NCBI GenBank assembly: GCA_023416585.1
Contig: JAEZHM010000039.1
Coordinates: 1 to 24,324, forward strand
Reading direction: 5' to 3'
Origin: Bacillota bacterium
GTDB lineage: Bacteria; Bacillota; Clostridia; Christensenellales; Aristaeellaceae
Length of the DNA stretch: 24,324 nucleotides
Shown here: positions 1 to 6,674 of the stretch, piece by piece
How the letters are laid out: each line of letters opens with the position of its first letter
Position numbering within the stretch: position 1 is the stretch's first letter
Made by a program: the position numbers and the translations under genes
The notes under the pieces: generated by a model
What the model saw: only the letters and a program-made list of their open reading frames with translations
What the model was told of the DNA's origin: nothing
Database searches by the model: none

Positions 1-457
1 GAATCCCATAAATCAGGGTGGTTGGCGAGTTTTTCAGAGGTATATAACCCATTTTTCTCTCCCCGAATGTGTTGTCCTGCTCTCAACCTTGAAATAATCA
101 TCGCTTACTCAAGGGGAAGGCTTTTGGTTGGCTTAACTCATCACATTGTGTAAATAACGGCTTAAATATTGCTTTTTCACATATTGACCGTAGCGCCAAA
201 TTCCAATATATCAATCAGATAACAGAAGCATCAGCTAAAAAGGCCGGTGCTTTTTTGTACCTAATAATAATAAATAAAGTATTGATAACGGTTGGCCATT
301 TGTCAAAAGAAAAACCCACCGGAGATCCCACTGTTTGTTTCCTTTAAATATAAGCCGTATCGCTTAACTTGTGATTTGCGGCGGACCGCACTATACAGTA
401 CTTAAGCAGTACGCCCTTGATTGTGTACCGCTTACCGCTATGTAATTGCGGTAATGA
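1..457. other. Intergenic stretch at left edge, no gene recognised
   Basis: I see no open frame with a ribosome binding site here. The stretch is AT-rich and holds one terminator-like hairpin at 226-256 (listed separately), which probably ends a gene lying left of the window. The promoter of the first gene begins at 458. Confidence 0.5.
226..256 (+). terminator. Possible Rho-independent terminator
   Basis: AAGCATC (226-232) pairs with GGTGCTT (246-252), one pair being G-T, and is followed by a run of T to 256. The 13-base loop is long and the stem only 7 bp, so it is a moderate candidate. It would serve a plus-strand gene ending left of the window. Confidence 0.4.
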
Positions 458-488
458 TTGACAATGTTTCATGTTCATATAGTATAAT
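458..488 (+). promoter_or_regulatory. SigA-type promoter of the acyltransferase gene
   Basis: TTGACA at 458-463 and TATAAT at 483-488 are both perfect consensus hexamers. The spacer is 19 bases, two more than optimal. Transcription would begin near 495, about 40 bases before the ATG at 536. No operator or leader structure is obvious. Confidence 0.65.
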
Positions 489-535
489 GGTGAGGCATCA
501 AAATATGCAATCTTTTGTCGAAAAGGAGCTGTCCA

Positions 536-1240
536 ATGGGAAAATTGTATAAGGCAGTTAGCTTGGTGATACGCACTTTTTCAAGGAAGATGCAGACCAT
601 TTGGGATGTCCCTTTTGACGGCGAGCCCTGCGTATTCTTATGTAACCACGCAGGCGCTTTGGGCCCCATTGATATGAGCACGAAGTTTCCCCTGCGCGAC
701 AAGTGCTTTTCATGGTTGAACGCCGATATGATGGACCCTAAGGCCGTTCCAGCCTATGTACGTCAGGATTATTGGTGGCAGCCTGGCTGCTTTATGGAAC
801 CGCTTTATAACATCACACTGCCTTATATTGCTGCACTCCTCCTGCCGCCGCTTCTGAAAAGTGCGCCGGGCGTGCCTGTATACCATGACGCACGGGGCGT
901 TAAGACGTTTCGCCAAAGCATCCAGCATCTAAAAAATGGCAACTACCTTATTATCTTTCCTGAGCAGCCTTCAGGCCATCAAACCCATCACACGTGGATA
1001 AACGAAGGCTTTTTACAGATTGCGCCCCTCGCCTACCGCACGCTTGGGATAGCGCTCAAGTTTTATCCTGTACATTTGGATCATAAAAAACAGCTCTTCC
1101 ACGTAAGCCATCCTGTATGCTATGAGCCTGGCATCCCCCTGGATACGCAGACACCAGCACTGATTGAGGCCATTCGCCTGGGCATTCATCCCCCTGAGCC
1201 ATTGCAGAAATCAAATAAACAAAGCGCTATTGAACTCTAA
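536..1240 (+). CDS. PlsC-like 1-acyl-glycerol-3-phosphate acyltransferase family protein
   Basis: This 234-residue protein resembles the lysophospholipid acyltransferase (PlsC/LPLAT) family, which moves acyl chains onto lysophosphatidate or related acceptors at the membrane. The N-terminal block CNHAGALGPID stands where the family has its NH-x4-D catalytic motif. The Asp lies further from the His than usual, so the active site is atypical. FPEQPSG matches the FPEG-type acceptor motif, and a PGVPVYHDARGVKTFR stretch fits the block between them. A hydrophobic stretch (ITLPYIAALLLPPLL) may sit in the membrane. The ATG at 536 is chosen because AAGGAG lies at 523-528 with a 7-base spacer; a TTG at 515 is in frame but lies upstream of this site. 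The gene appears monocistronic. The exact substrate is unknown. Confidence 0.7.
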   Translation: MGKLYKAVSLVIRTFSRKMQTIWDVPFDGEPCVFLCNHAGALGPIDMSTKFPLRDKCFSWLNADMMDPKAVPAYVRQDYWWQPGCFMEPLYNITLPYIAALLLPPLLKSAPGVPVYHDARGVKTFRQSIQHLKNGNYLIIFPEQPSGHQTHHTWINEGFLQIAPLAYRTLGIALKFYPVHLDHKKQLFHVSHPVCYEPGIPLDTQTPALIEAIRLGIHPPEPLQKSNKQSAIEL

Positions 1241-1300
1241 GCCGAGAGGGAATCATACCTTTCCCCACTTGATTTCGTATCCCTGTTTTTCAATCAAACC

Positions 1301-1337
1301 GAACGAACCGTCCCCAGATATAATGGGAACGGTTCAT
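1301..1337. repeat. REP-like hairpin with GGGACGGTTC motif
   Basis: AACCGTCCCC (1306-1315) faces GGGAACGGTT (1325-1334), giving a stem with one bulged base. The same GGGACGGTT word recurs at 10127, 15506, 15593, 20049 and near 15328. The flank on the opposite strand (CGTTCGGTTTGA-TGAAAAACAGG) also matches 10134-10160. The hairpin lies 60 bases after the acyltransferase stop and could act as a weak terminator. Confidence 0.6.
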
Positions 1338-1389
1338 TATGTTTGAGTGTGGTCTTAAATACCGGAACCGAAGGAATCGTCACTATGGT

Positions 1390-1504
1390 TTAAAAGGCAA
1401 GGAGAAGTAGTGGGGATTTCGATGTCTCCCCTTCCCCCTCCTTGCGTCCGTATCGTCTTGTCTCAGGTCAACATTTCAAGCTGTATTGTTCTTTCATTCA
1501 GATC
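1390..1504 (-). repeat. Palindromic interspersed repeat, copy 1 (GACGCAAGGAGG family)
   Basis: Read on the minus strand this begins with TCTGAATGAAAG (about 1503-1492), continues through ACAAGACGATA and then the core GGACGCAAGGAGG. It ends with CTTCTCCTTGCC near 1396. The same order is seen in copies at 6468, 10183 and 19864. The core folds on itself (GCAAGGAG...CTCCTTGC). It lies between the convergent 3' ends of the acyltransferase and DJ-1 genes. The 3' extension found in copies 2 and 4 is missing. Confidence 0.75.
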
Positions 1505-1525
1505 AAAACCTTCGTATTGTGGTTC

Positions 1526-2155
1526 CTATTGTATTGAATCCATTAATTCAAAATAGCATTCAGATTTATGCGTTCTATAGAGGTTGTACCAGGCCTCTAA
1601 TGTCTTAGCAGAAAACACGTCCAAAGCTCTCAAGACATGTGCGGAAAATTCCAACGGAGCTATTCCGGAAGCAGTGATCAGTTTTCCGTCTGTTACGGCC
1701 GGCTCCTGCCTATAGTACTTCTCTCCTGCATAGTTCGGGCAGATCATTTTAAGATAACCTAAGTCATTGCTTGTATGCCATTTCGAATCCAGTAATCCTT
1801 TGCGTGCAAGACCCATTGTAGAACCACAAATCGCAGCTACAATAACACCTTCCCCTAAACATTGCTCTGCCTTTGACAAAACAGGATCATGAATTGGTTC
1901 TGTCCATGTATCTCCGCCGGGCAAGATCAAGGCATCCGCGTTTTTGATGCTGAACTCGTCAAGTTCCATATCCGGTAATATTCTCAGGCCTCCCTTTGTA
2001 ATAACAGGAGCCTTTTTGATTCCCACCGTAACGATTTTCGACGGGGTTAAGCCTTTCTGATAGTACCTTCCGGAGTTTAATTCCGCAGTCAAAAAACCCA
2101 CTTCCCAATCCGCCATTGTATCAAATACGTAAAGAAACACCATATTATTTTTCAT
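1526..2155 (-). CDS. DJ-1/PfpI family protein
   Basis: A 209-residue protein of the DJ-1/PfpI (class I glutamine amidotransferase-like) superfamily, whose members include cysteine-dependent proteases, glyoxalases and chaperones. It opens with a hydrophobic strand (VFLYVF), carries the Gly-rich ADALILPGGDTW turn, and has AAICGSTMGLA, the nucleophile elbow with the expected catalytic Cys. Length is normal for a single-domain member. The ATG at 2155 has GGAGG at 2168-2164 with an 8-base spacer; an in-frame ATG at 2170 overlaps this site and is unlikely to be used. The WYL regulator gene lies just upstream on the same strand, separated by a hairpin terminator. The regulator probably governs this gene, though its own promoter is not clear. 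The actual substrate is unknown. Confidence 0.85.
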   Translation of the reverse strand: MKNNMVFLYVFDTMADWEVGFLTAELNSGRYYQKGLTPSKIVTVGIKKAPVITKGGLRILPDMELDEFSIKNADALILPGGDTWTEPIHDPVLSKAEQCLGEGVIVAAICGSTMGLARKGLLDSKWHTSNDLGYLKMICPNYAGEKYYRQEPAVTDGKLITASGIAPLEFSAHVLRALDVFSAKTLEAWYNLYRTHKSECYFELMDSIQ

Positions 2156-2242
2156 ACATACGCCCTCCATTTTTTAGCTTTTCAAGTGCCTGTCAAACAT
2201 CCATCCTTGATAAGGAACGATGTCTGTCTTCATAATAAAACA

Positions 2243-2271
2243 GCTTCACTGACAACTGCTGTCAGTGAAGC
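2243..2271 (-). terminator. Rho-independent terminator of the WYL regulator gene
   Basis: A perfect 12-bp inverted repeat (GCTTCACTGACA / TGTCAGTGAAGC) encloses a 5-base loop. On the minus strand it is followed by TGTTTTATT. It begins 3 bases after the regulator stop codon. It separates the regulator from the DJ-1 gene, so the latter depends on read-through or its own start site. Confidence 0.8.
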
Positions 2272-2273
2272 GA

Positions 2274-3236
2274 TCATAGTTGATAATAATCCATTAATTC
2301 CGATGCAACAGAGGCAAGCTTTTTCTTTAAACTCTGCGGCTCGATTACTTGAATGGCCTTTCCGTAAGACAGGAGAAAATGGGGTACATATGCATGAAGC
2401 GCTCTTTCGTCAAGTAAAAAAACTGCTTGATTTAACGTACGCTCTTTCAGGTAATGGCCTAAAAACCAATGCATGCACAAATCGTCCAAAGCTTCTGCCC
2501 TGCCGCCGATAATGAGTGATACCGCCCCATCCCTGCTTTCAGAATCCGGTAAAAGACTATGTAAAAAAAATTCCCTGGCAGAAAAGGCTTCCGGCCTTTT
2601 GAAACCCATTTGCGTCCGCCGTATCCGAATAATCCGTTCTGCCCGAAAGCTTCTGATTTCATTTCGAAGATGGCAAAATCCAACCGTATACCATTTGTTG
2701 TTCCAATAGAGCATTCCATAAGGATCAAGCACTCTTGACCGTGGCCCATCATCACGGCTTGTGCGGTATTCAATTTCAACAGAATATTCGTTTGCTACGG
2801 CCTGCTCCAGTTCCTCCAATATCAGCTTAACAGATGGGTCTATATCACGGTTTAACACTTCGAAACCGGCCAAGTGGCGATTGAGGATACTTTCCTGTTC
2901 CCGGTTTGAATACATTCTTAATTTTTGTGTTGCTTTGTTTAACGACTCACTGAAAGGGTATCCCGCTTCATTGGCAAATACGGCGGCATGAAGCAGCGCT
3001 TTTTGTTCTTCCATATCGAAAAACAATGGTGCATTTACAAAATCACTCAGTAAACTATATCCACCGTTCTGGCCTGCATCTGATACAATCGGTACTCCGC
3101 TAGCGCAGAGCGAGTCAATATAACGGTAAACAGTTCGTATATTTATCTCTAATTTTTCCGCTATTTGTTTTGCAGTAATTTTTGATCCAGAATGAAGCAT
3201 CCATAAAATCGCCAGCATATTATCGTTTTTTGCCAT
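2274..3236 (-). CDS. YafY-type HTH and WYL-domain transcriptional regulator
   Basis: The 320-residue product has the usual YafY layout. Residues about 1-60 form an HTH_11-type winged helix (TAKQIAEKLEINIRTVYRYI is the recognition region). A central linker follows, then a WYL domain near 130-210 (VLDPYGMLYWNNKWYTVGFC, with the W-Y pair before a basic FRAERI segment), and a C-terminal extension to 320. WYL domains bind nucleic acids or small ligands and tune the HTH. The ATG at 3236 is preceded by AAGGAGG (3250-3244) with a 7-base spacer; the in-frame ATG at 3272 lacks one. It sits upstream of the DJ-1 gene on the same strand, a common pairing for small stress or detoxification genes. A MITE-like repeat begins 51 bases upstream of its start. 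Confidence 0.88.
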   Translation of the reverse strand: MAKNDNMLAILWMLHSGSKITAKQIAEKLEINIRTVYRYIDSLCASGVPIVSDAGQNGGYSLLSDFVNAPLFFDMEEQKALLHAAVFANEAGYPFSESLNKATQKLRMYSNREQESILNRHLAGFEVLNRDIDPSVKLILEELEQAVANEYSVEIEYRTSRDDGPRSRVLDPYGMLYWNNKWYTVGFCHLRNEIRSFRAERIIRIRRTQMGFKRPEAFSAREFFLHSLLPDSESRDGAVSLIIGGRAEALDDLCMHWFLGHYLKERTLNQAVFLLDERALHAYVPHFLLSYGKAIQVIEPQSLKKKLASVASELMDYYQL

Positions 3237-3286
3237 TGGGCATCCTCCTTTCAAAGCTTTATTCCATCCCACCCAAGAGGTGGAAT

Positions 3287-3421
3287 GGGGACGGCAGACT
3301 GTGTCAAAACCAACAGCCCAGACTCACGCTATACTATATATGATATAATTATATCATGTTTCATATAGTAGATTGTGTTACTAAAGGCGATTTTAGGCGT
3401 TTGACACAGTCTGCCGTCCCC
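3287..3421. repeat. MITE-like element, copy 1, with 22-bp perfect terminal inverted repeats
   Basis: The left end (3287-3308, starting GGGGACGGCAGACTG) is the exact inverse of the right end (3400-3421, ending CAGTCTGCCGTCCCC). The ~91-bp interior is AT-rich, with a near-palindrome around TATATGATATAATTATATC, and codes for nothing. A second copy with a decayed right end lies at 12411-12547. No clear target duplication is visible. It fills the gap between the regulator's upstream region and the 3' end of the ABC ATPase gene, where its hairpin may also stop transcription. Confidence 0.8.
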
Positions 3422-3438
3422 CGGGTCAGTCCCCTATA

Positions 3439-4188
3439 TCACAATATTCTGCTCAAAAACTCCCTCGTCCTTGCCTGCTTCGGGTTGCTGAATATCTCCT
3501 CCGGCGAGCTGTCTTCCACAATCATACCGTCATCCATGAAAATAACACGGCTGCATACATCCCGGGCAAAGCTCATTTCATGGGTCACCACCAGCATGGT
3601 AAGACCGCTCTTAGCCAAATTCCGAATTACGGTGAGCACCTCGCCAACCATTTCCGGGTCCAATGCGCTGGTAGGTTCGTCAAAAAGCAGTACTTCTGGG
3701 TCCATGGCAAGGGCGCGGGCAATGGCCACCCGCTGCTTCTGCCCGCCGGAAAGCTGGGCGGGGCGGGCATCCTGGTAAGGGAGCATCCCCACCTTTTCCA
3801 GGTATAAAAGCGCGTTTTCCTTGGCCTTTTTTTTGTCGCGCTTAAGCACATTAATTTGCCCTGTCATGCAGTTTTCCAGTGCGGACATGTTGTTGAACAG
3901 GTTAAAGGACTGGAATACCATCCCGACCCTGGCGTGGAACATGGCCCGGGTCCATTCGGTTTCCGCGTTTTTGCCATGGAAGTGAATCTTTCCTGCAGTA
4001 GGCTGCTCCAGGTAGTTGATGCAGCGCAAAAGCGTGCTTTTCCCGGATCCGGATGCGCCGATGATGCAGGTAATGTCCCCTGCCGCAACGGAGAAGGATA
4101 TGTCCCTTAGCACCACATTGTCTCCAAAACGCTTGTGCAGATGCTCAATCTCCAAAACATGGCCGCCGTGCTTTTGCTTACTTTCCAA
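3439..4188 (-). CDS. Polar amino acid ABC transporter ATP-binding protein (GlnQ/HisP type)
   Basis: This 249-residue ATPase powers import through the permease encoded just upstream. It shows the Walker A loop GASGSGKST, a Q-loop in VGMVFQSFNLF, the signature LSGGQKQR, Walker B VLLFDEPTSALD with the catalytic Glu, and the switch His in VVTHEM. Length fits the single-domain PAAT subfamily. The start is a TTG at 4188: it is the only start in frame at the right distance (8 bases) from GGGAGGTGAG, and it overlaps the permease stop (4178-4180) by 11 bases. An ATG at 4192 belongs to the permease frame. This coupling implies co-translation. It is the last gene of the riboswitch-led operon, with a MITE-like hairpin 17 bases past its stop. 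Confidence 0.95.
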   Translation of the reverse strand: MESKQKHGGHVLEIEHLHKRFGDNVVLRDISFSVAAGDITCIIGASGSGKSTLLRCINYLEQPTAGKIHFHGKNAETEWTRAMFHARVGMVFQSFNLFNNMSALENCMTGQINVLKRDKKKAKENALLYLEKVGMLPYQDARPAQLSGGQKQRVAIARALAMDPEVLLFDEPTSALDPEMVGEVLTVIRNLAKSGLTMLVVTHEMSFARDVCSRVIFMDDGMIVEDSSPEEIFSNPKQARTREFLSRIL

Positions 4189-4972
4189 TCATCTCACCTC
4201 CCTTTGGAAGTGTGATCGCGCTTCGGCTGCTTGTTTGGGAACCGTGGATGGTGTAGGTGCCTTTGCCGTCCATCTTTTTCTCAATGAAGCGCAAAATGCG
4301 CGTTACGGTAAAGGTGAGAACCAAATAAATGATAGCCGTGATGAAAAACACCTCAAAATAGCGCATATAGCTGCCCGCGGCAGACTTGCTCATAAAGTAC
4401 AGCTCGGTGACGGAGATGACATTCAGAACACTGGAATCCTTGATATTTACAACGAATTCATTGCCGATGGAGGGCATGATGTTTCGAACAGCCTGGGGTA
4501 GCACCACATGGATCATGCTCTGGAAATGCGTCATACCAATGGCGTGCGCGGCTTCCTTTTGCCCTTTGTCCACGCTGATGATGCCGCCGCGGATGATTTC
4601 CGCCATGTACGCGCCGGTGTTGATGGATACGATAAAAATGGCGGCCGTCATGACATCCATACGGATGTGAAGGAATTGCAGCGCGCCATAGAAAATAACC
4701 ATGGCCTGCACAATCATCGGCGTGCCACGGAAAACTTCAATATAAATGCCCAGCAAAAAGTACAGGCCTCTCAAAAAGGACCTTCTACGCCAGGAATCCT
4801 TCGGCTTTACGGGAATGGTACGCAAAATGGCAACAAAAAGGCCAATCACAAAGCCAATGACGGTCCCGCTGAGCGCGACCAGCAAGGTATTTTTGGTTCC
4901 CGCCAAGAACATGGGACTGTATTCATGCCAAATAAACTGCACCCATGCGAAGAAATTGTCGGTGGTGGGCAT
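4178..4972 (-). CDS. Polar amino acid ABC transporter permease (HisM/GlnP type)
   Basis: The 264-residue inner-membrane permease belongs to the His/Glu/Gln/Arg/opine family (BPD_transp_1). It has about five hydrophobic helices, among them TLLVALSGTVIGFVIGLFVAI and YFLLGIYIEVFRGTPMIVQA. RGTPMIVQ is typical of the family. The EAA loop that contacts the ATPase reads EAAHAIGMTHFQSMIHVVLPQA in two parts: EAAHAIGMT and the following VVLPQA. A single permease implies a homodimer. AAGGAG at 4986-4981 lies 8 bases before the ATG at 4972; a GTG at 4981 overlaps that site and is rejected. It lies 103 bases after the binding-protein stop, with a hairpin in the gap, and overlaps the ATPase gene by 11 bases. 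Confidence 0.94.
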   Translation of the reverse strand: MPTTDNFFAWVQFIWHEYSPMFLAGTKNTLLVALSGTVIGFVIGLFVAILRTIPVKPKDSWRRRSFLRGLYFLLGIYIEVFRGTPMIVQAMVIFYGALQFLHIRMDVMTAAIFIVSINTGAYMAEIIRGGIISVDKGQKEAAHAIGMTHFQSMIHVVLPQAVRNIMPSIGNEFVVNIKDSSVLNVISVTELYFMSKSAAGSYMRYFEVFFITAIIYLVLTFTVTRILRFIEKKMDGKGTYTIHGSQTSSRSAITLPKGGEMIGK

Positions 4973-5016
4973 CAGGTTCACTCCTTACGGGAAATGGGAA
5001 ACGAAAACGGCCGGAA

Positions 5017-5057
5017 AGGGAACGGCAGCAGGCGTGAAACCAAACTATCCGTTCCCT
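5017..5057 (-). promoter_or_regulatory. Intergenic stem-loop between binding-protein and permease genes
   Basis: AGGGAACGG (5017-5025) and CCGTTCCCT (5049-5057) form a perfect 9-bp stem with a 23-base loop and no T-run. Such a hairpin after a binding-protein gene commonly protects the upstream mRNA from 3' exonucleases. That would give more binding protein than permease. The role here is inferred from position. Confidence 0.5.
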
Positions 5058-5075
5058 GTAAGCAGCCGCGAAGGA

Positions 5076-5885
5076 TTATTTTTGGGTGAGGGGCTGGCGG
5101 CCGGTGGCATCCAGCATCATTTGCAGGCGGGTGGCGTCGTCCAGGCCGGCCAAAATTGTGTTGATATCAGCGGTCAGGGGGCTGCCCTTCTTCAGGCCGA
5201 CTGCGATGGCCACATCCTCCGGAGAGGTCTGGAATCCATTGCCCTGCTCAAAGGCGATATAGCACAGGTCGGGGTTGGCCATCACATCCGCTTCCGCGCC
5301 GGGACGCTCCGCAATATAGCCATCCACAAAGCCGCTGCGCACTGCCACGATCATGGCGGGGAAGCTTTCCATGGCAGTGGCTTTTTGGGCGCCCGGGATC
5401 TGGTCGATTACCGTGTAGTGGAAGGTGTTCAATTGGGCGGTGATATTGGCGCCCGTCAAATCTGCAAGAGCCTTTGCGCCGGCAAACTTGCTGTCCTTCT
5501 TGACCACCACCACCAGCTCGCTGGAGTAGTAGGGTTCGGAGAAGTCCAGCTTGGTCTTGCGCTCCGCCGTGGGGCTCATGCCGGCGATGATGGCATCCAG
5601 CATGCCGCTGTCCACGCCCATGGGCAGGCCGTCCCACTCGGTCTTCACAATGACAAGCTCCTTGCCAAGGCCTTCGGCAATTTTCTTGGCGATCTGCACA
5701 TCGTAGCCATCCGCGAAACCTATGCCGCCTTCGATGGGCGCGGTAAACTCATTGGCTTCGGCCTGGGTCCAGTTGAAAGGGGCATAGTTGCATTCCATGC
5801 CGACGCGGAGGGTGCCTTCTGCCATGGCAGAACCCAGAGTGAGGATCATCAGGAGGGCAAGAAACAAGGAAACTGTTTTTTTCAT
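5076..5885 (-). CDS. Polar amino acid ABC transporter substrate-binding protein, probable lysine binder
   Basis: A 269-residue periplasmic-binding-protein-like (SBP_bac_3) solute receptor. Residues 1-22 form a signal peptide (MKKTVSLFLALLMILTLGSA then MA), and the mature protein begins E-G-T-L-R-V-G-M. The usual first-strand block (RVGMECNYAPFNW) is followed by GYDVQIAKKIAEGL and the GMSPTAERKTKLDFSEPYY segment with its conserved Arg-Lys. There is no lipobox Cys, so it would not be a lipoprotein, which is unusual for a monoderm. The ATG at 5885 has GGAGG at 5898-5894, 8 bases away; the frame remains open upstream to 6056 but that part is riboswitch RNA. A lysine riboswitch and terminator precede the gene, so lysine uptake is the best guess for the substrate. 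Confidence 0.92.
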   Translation of the reverse strand: MKKTVSLFLALLMILTLGSAMAEGTLRVGMECNYAPFNWTQAEANEFTAPIEGGIGFADGYDVQIAKKIAEGLGKELVIVKTEWDGLPMGVDSGMLDAIIAGMSPTAERKTKLDFSEPYYSSELVVVVKKDSKFAGAKALADLTGANITAQLNTFHYTVIDQIPGAQKATAMESFPAMIVAVRSGFVDGYIAERPGAEADVMANPDLCYIAFEQGNGFQTSPEDVAIAVGLKKGSPLTADINTILAGLDDATRLQMMLDATGRQPLTQK

Positions 5886-5913
5886 AGTAGATTCCTCCAT
5901 GTTCATAGTACAG

Positions 5914-5950
5914 AAAAAAGCAGCGGTTGCGGCTATGCGCAATCGCTGCT
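5914..5950 (-). terminator. Expression-platform terminator of the lysine riboswitch
   Basis: On the minus strand AGCAGCGATTGCG pairs with CGCAACCGCTGCT, with one mismatch and a 6-base loop, followed by six or more T residues. It lies between the aptamer (ending 5974) and the ribosome binding site (5898). When lysine is bound this hairpin should form and stop transcription before the binding-protein gene. Confidence 0.88.
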
Positions 5951-5973
5951 TCCATCCCAAGATAAAAGCGGTC

Positions 5974-6140
5974 GAATAGCGCTCCACGGATAACCGTGAC
6001 AGTCGGCGAAATGTTCTTTCGTCGACCAACGAAAGGACTTCAACGGGTCCTTCCATTTCGGCGGCAATCCCTTTCTTCCTGCTGTCAACGCCTGTTGAAG
6101 GCTCCGGCAGGGGTACTCTTGATTGACCGCTCCTCTATTC
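5974..6140 (-). promoter_or_regulatory. Lysine riboswitch (L-box) aptamer
   Basis: The minus strand shows the L-box landmarks in order. GAATAG at 6140-6135 (5' half of P1) is followed by AGAGGAGCGGTCAATCAAGAGTA in two parts, AGAGGAGCG then TCAAGAGTA. Next come GAAAGGGATTGCCGCCGAA, GACTGTCACGG, and finally GGAGCGCTATTC, whose CTATTC (5979-5974) closes P1. The 167-base length is right for this class. It lies about 40 bases after a clear promoter and just before an intrinsic terminator. Known L-boxes shut off lysine synthesis or uptake genes when lysine is plentiful. A T-box was considered, but no T-box sequence is present. Confidence 0.93.
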
Positions 6141-6180
6141 TATCGGAGCCATGGATTCCCATCGCCCGATTTCAATTCTT

Positions 6181-6208
6181 ATTGTACAAGGTTTATGGCT
6201 TGTGTCAA
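6181..6208 (-). promoter_or_regulatory. SigA-type promoter of the lysine-riboswitch operon
   Basis: On the minus strand TTGACA (6208-6203) and TACAAT (6186-6181) are spaced by 16 bases. The expected start near 6174 leaves about 35 bases before the aptamer. This drives the binding-protein, permease and ATPase genes as one transcript. Confidence 0.85.
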
Positions 6209-6310
6209 GGGAAAAAAGCAAAAGAATTTTGGTACTTGCTCCCAGAGGAGATTAGGTTTTGGCATTACCCAACCAAACGCACTTACGTAAATGATGATTT
6301 ATTCGGGGAC

Positions 6311-6393
6311 GTGTCATTCTGAGCGCAGCGAAGAATCTTGAAACCCTTGATACATAAAGATTCTTCGGTCGCTTCGCTCCCTCAGAATGACAC
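6311..6393. repeat. REP-like palindrome (GTGTCATTCTGAGC... type)
   Basis: GTGTCATTCTGAG at the left faces CTCAGAATGACAC at the right, and GCGAAGAATCTT faces AAGATTCTTCGGTCGC, with a loop of about 20 bases. This word is a well-known intergenic REP-like sequence found in many unrelated bacteria and often associated with RAYT (TnpA-REP) transposases. No RAYT gene is present in the window. Confidence 0.85.
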
Positions 6394-6467
6394 ATTGATG
6401 ATTTAAACAGTGTTTATTTAAGGCGGGCTCACGGTTTGGGCAGAAACATTGATATGAAACAAAACGA

Positions 6468-6622
6468 GGACGCAAGGAGGAGGAAGGGGGGATTTCGATG
6501 TCCCCCCTTACCTCCTCCCTGCACTCTCCATAACCCCCTTGAGACGACCAAGGGCCTGCGGGCCCTGGACCCGGAGAAGGACGAAAACAAAAGAAACCGC
6601 GGGAACTATCCCCGTGGTTTCA
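6468..6622 (+). repeat. Palindromic interspersed repeat, copy 2
   Basis: The core GGACGCAAGGAGGAGG...CCTCCTCCCTGC carries a centre reading GATTTCGATGTC. It is followed by a 3' extension (TTGAGACGACCAAGGG, a GGGCCTGCGGGCCC hairpin and GAGAAGGACGAAAAC) that is nearly identical to copy 4 at 19864. Its far end contributes the terminator of the WG-repeat gene. An open frame across it (6436-6678) mirrors one across copy 4, but copies 1 and 3 break it. Confidence 0.85.
6583..6621 (-). terminator. Rho-independent terminator of the WG-repeat gene, supplied by the repeat
   Basis: On the minus strand GAAACCACGGG pairs with CCCGCGGTTTC (one G-T pair), followed by TTTTGTTTTC. It begins 53 bases after the stop codon at 6675. 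The hairpin lies at the outer end of repeat copy 2, so an interspersed repeat appears to serve as this gene's terminator. Confidence 0.7.
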
Positions 6623-6674
6623 ATTTGATACCTTCAGATCCCGTTTATATATCGCCAGAGCAATCTTCCTCTGG

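Noticed and set aside
515..535. TTG start at 515 for the acyltransferase
   Set aside because: AAGGAG at 523-528 is placed correctly for the ATG at 536, and the TTG lies upstream of it with no site of its own.
2191..2196. TTGACA on the minus strand as a promoter for the DJ-1 gene
   Set aside because: No acceptable -10 hexamer lies 16-18 bases downstream, and the site would fall almost on the ribosome binding site.
4746..5993. 415-codon plus-strand open frame across the ABC operon
   Set aside because: It lies antisense to the permease and binding-protein genes and to the riboswitch. It lacks a ribosome binding site, and its product is rich in His, Gly and Gln, as expected from reading GC-rich codons backwards.
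5886..6056. N-terminal extension of the binding protein up to 6056
   Set aside because: The extension is riboswitch and terminator RNA. The ATG at 5885 has a proper ribosome binding site and begins a signal peptide.
5974..6140. T-box leader
   Set aside because: There is no conserved T-box sequence or specifier loop, whereas all the L-box landmarks are present in order.
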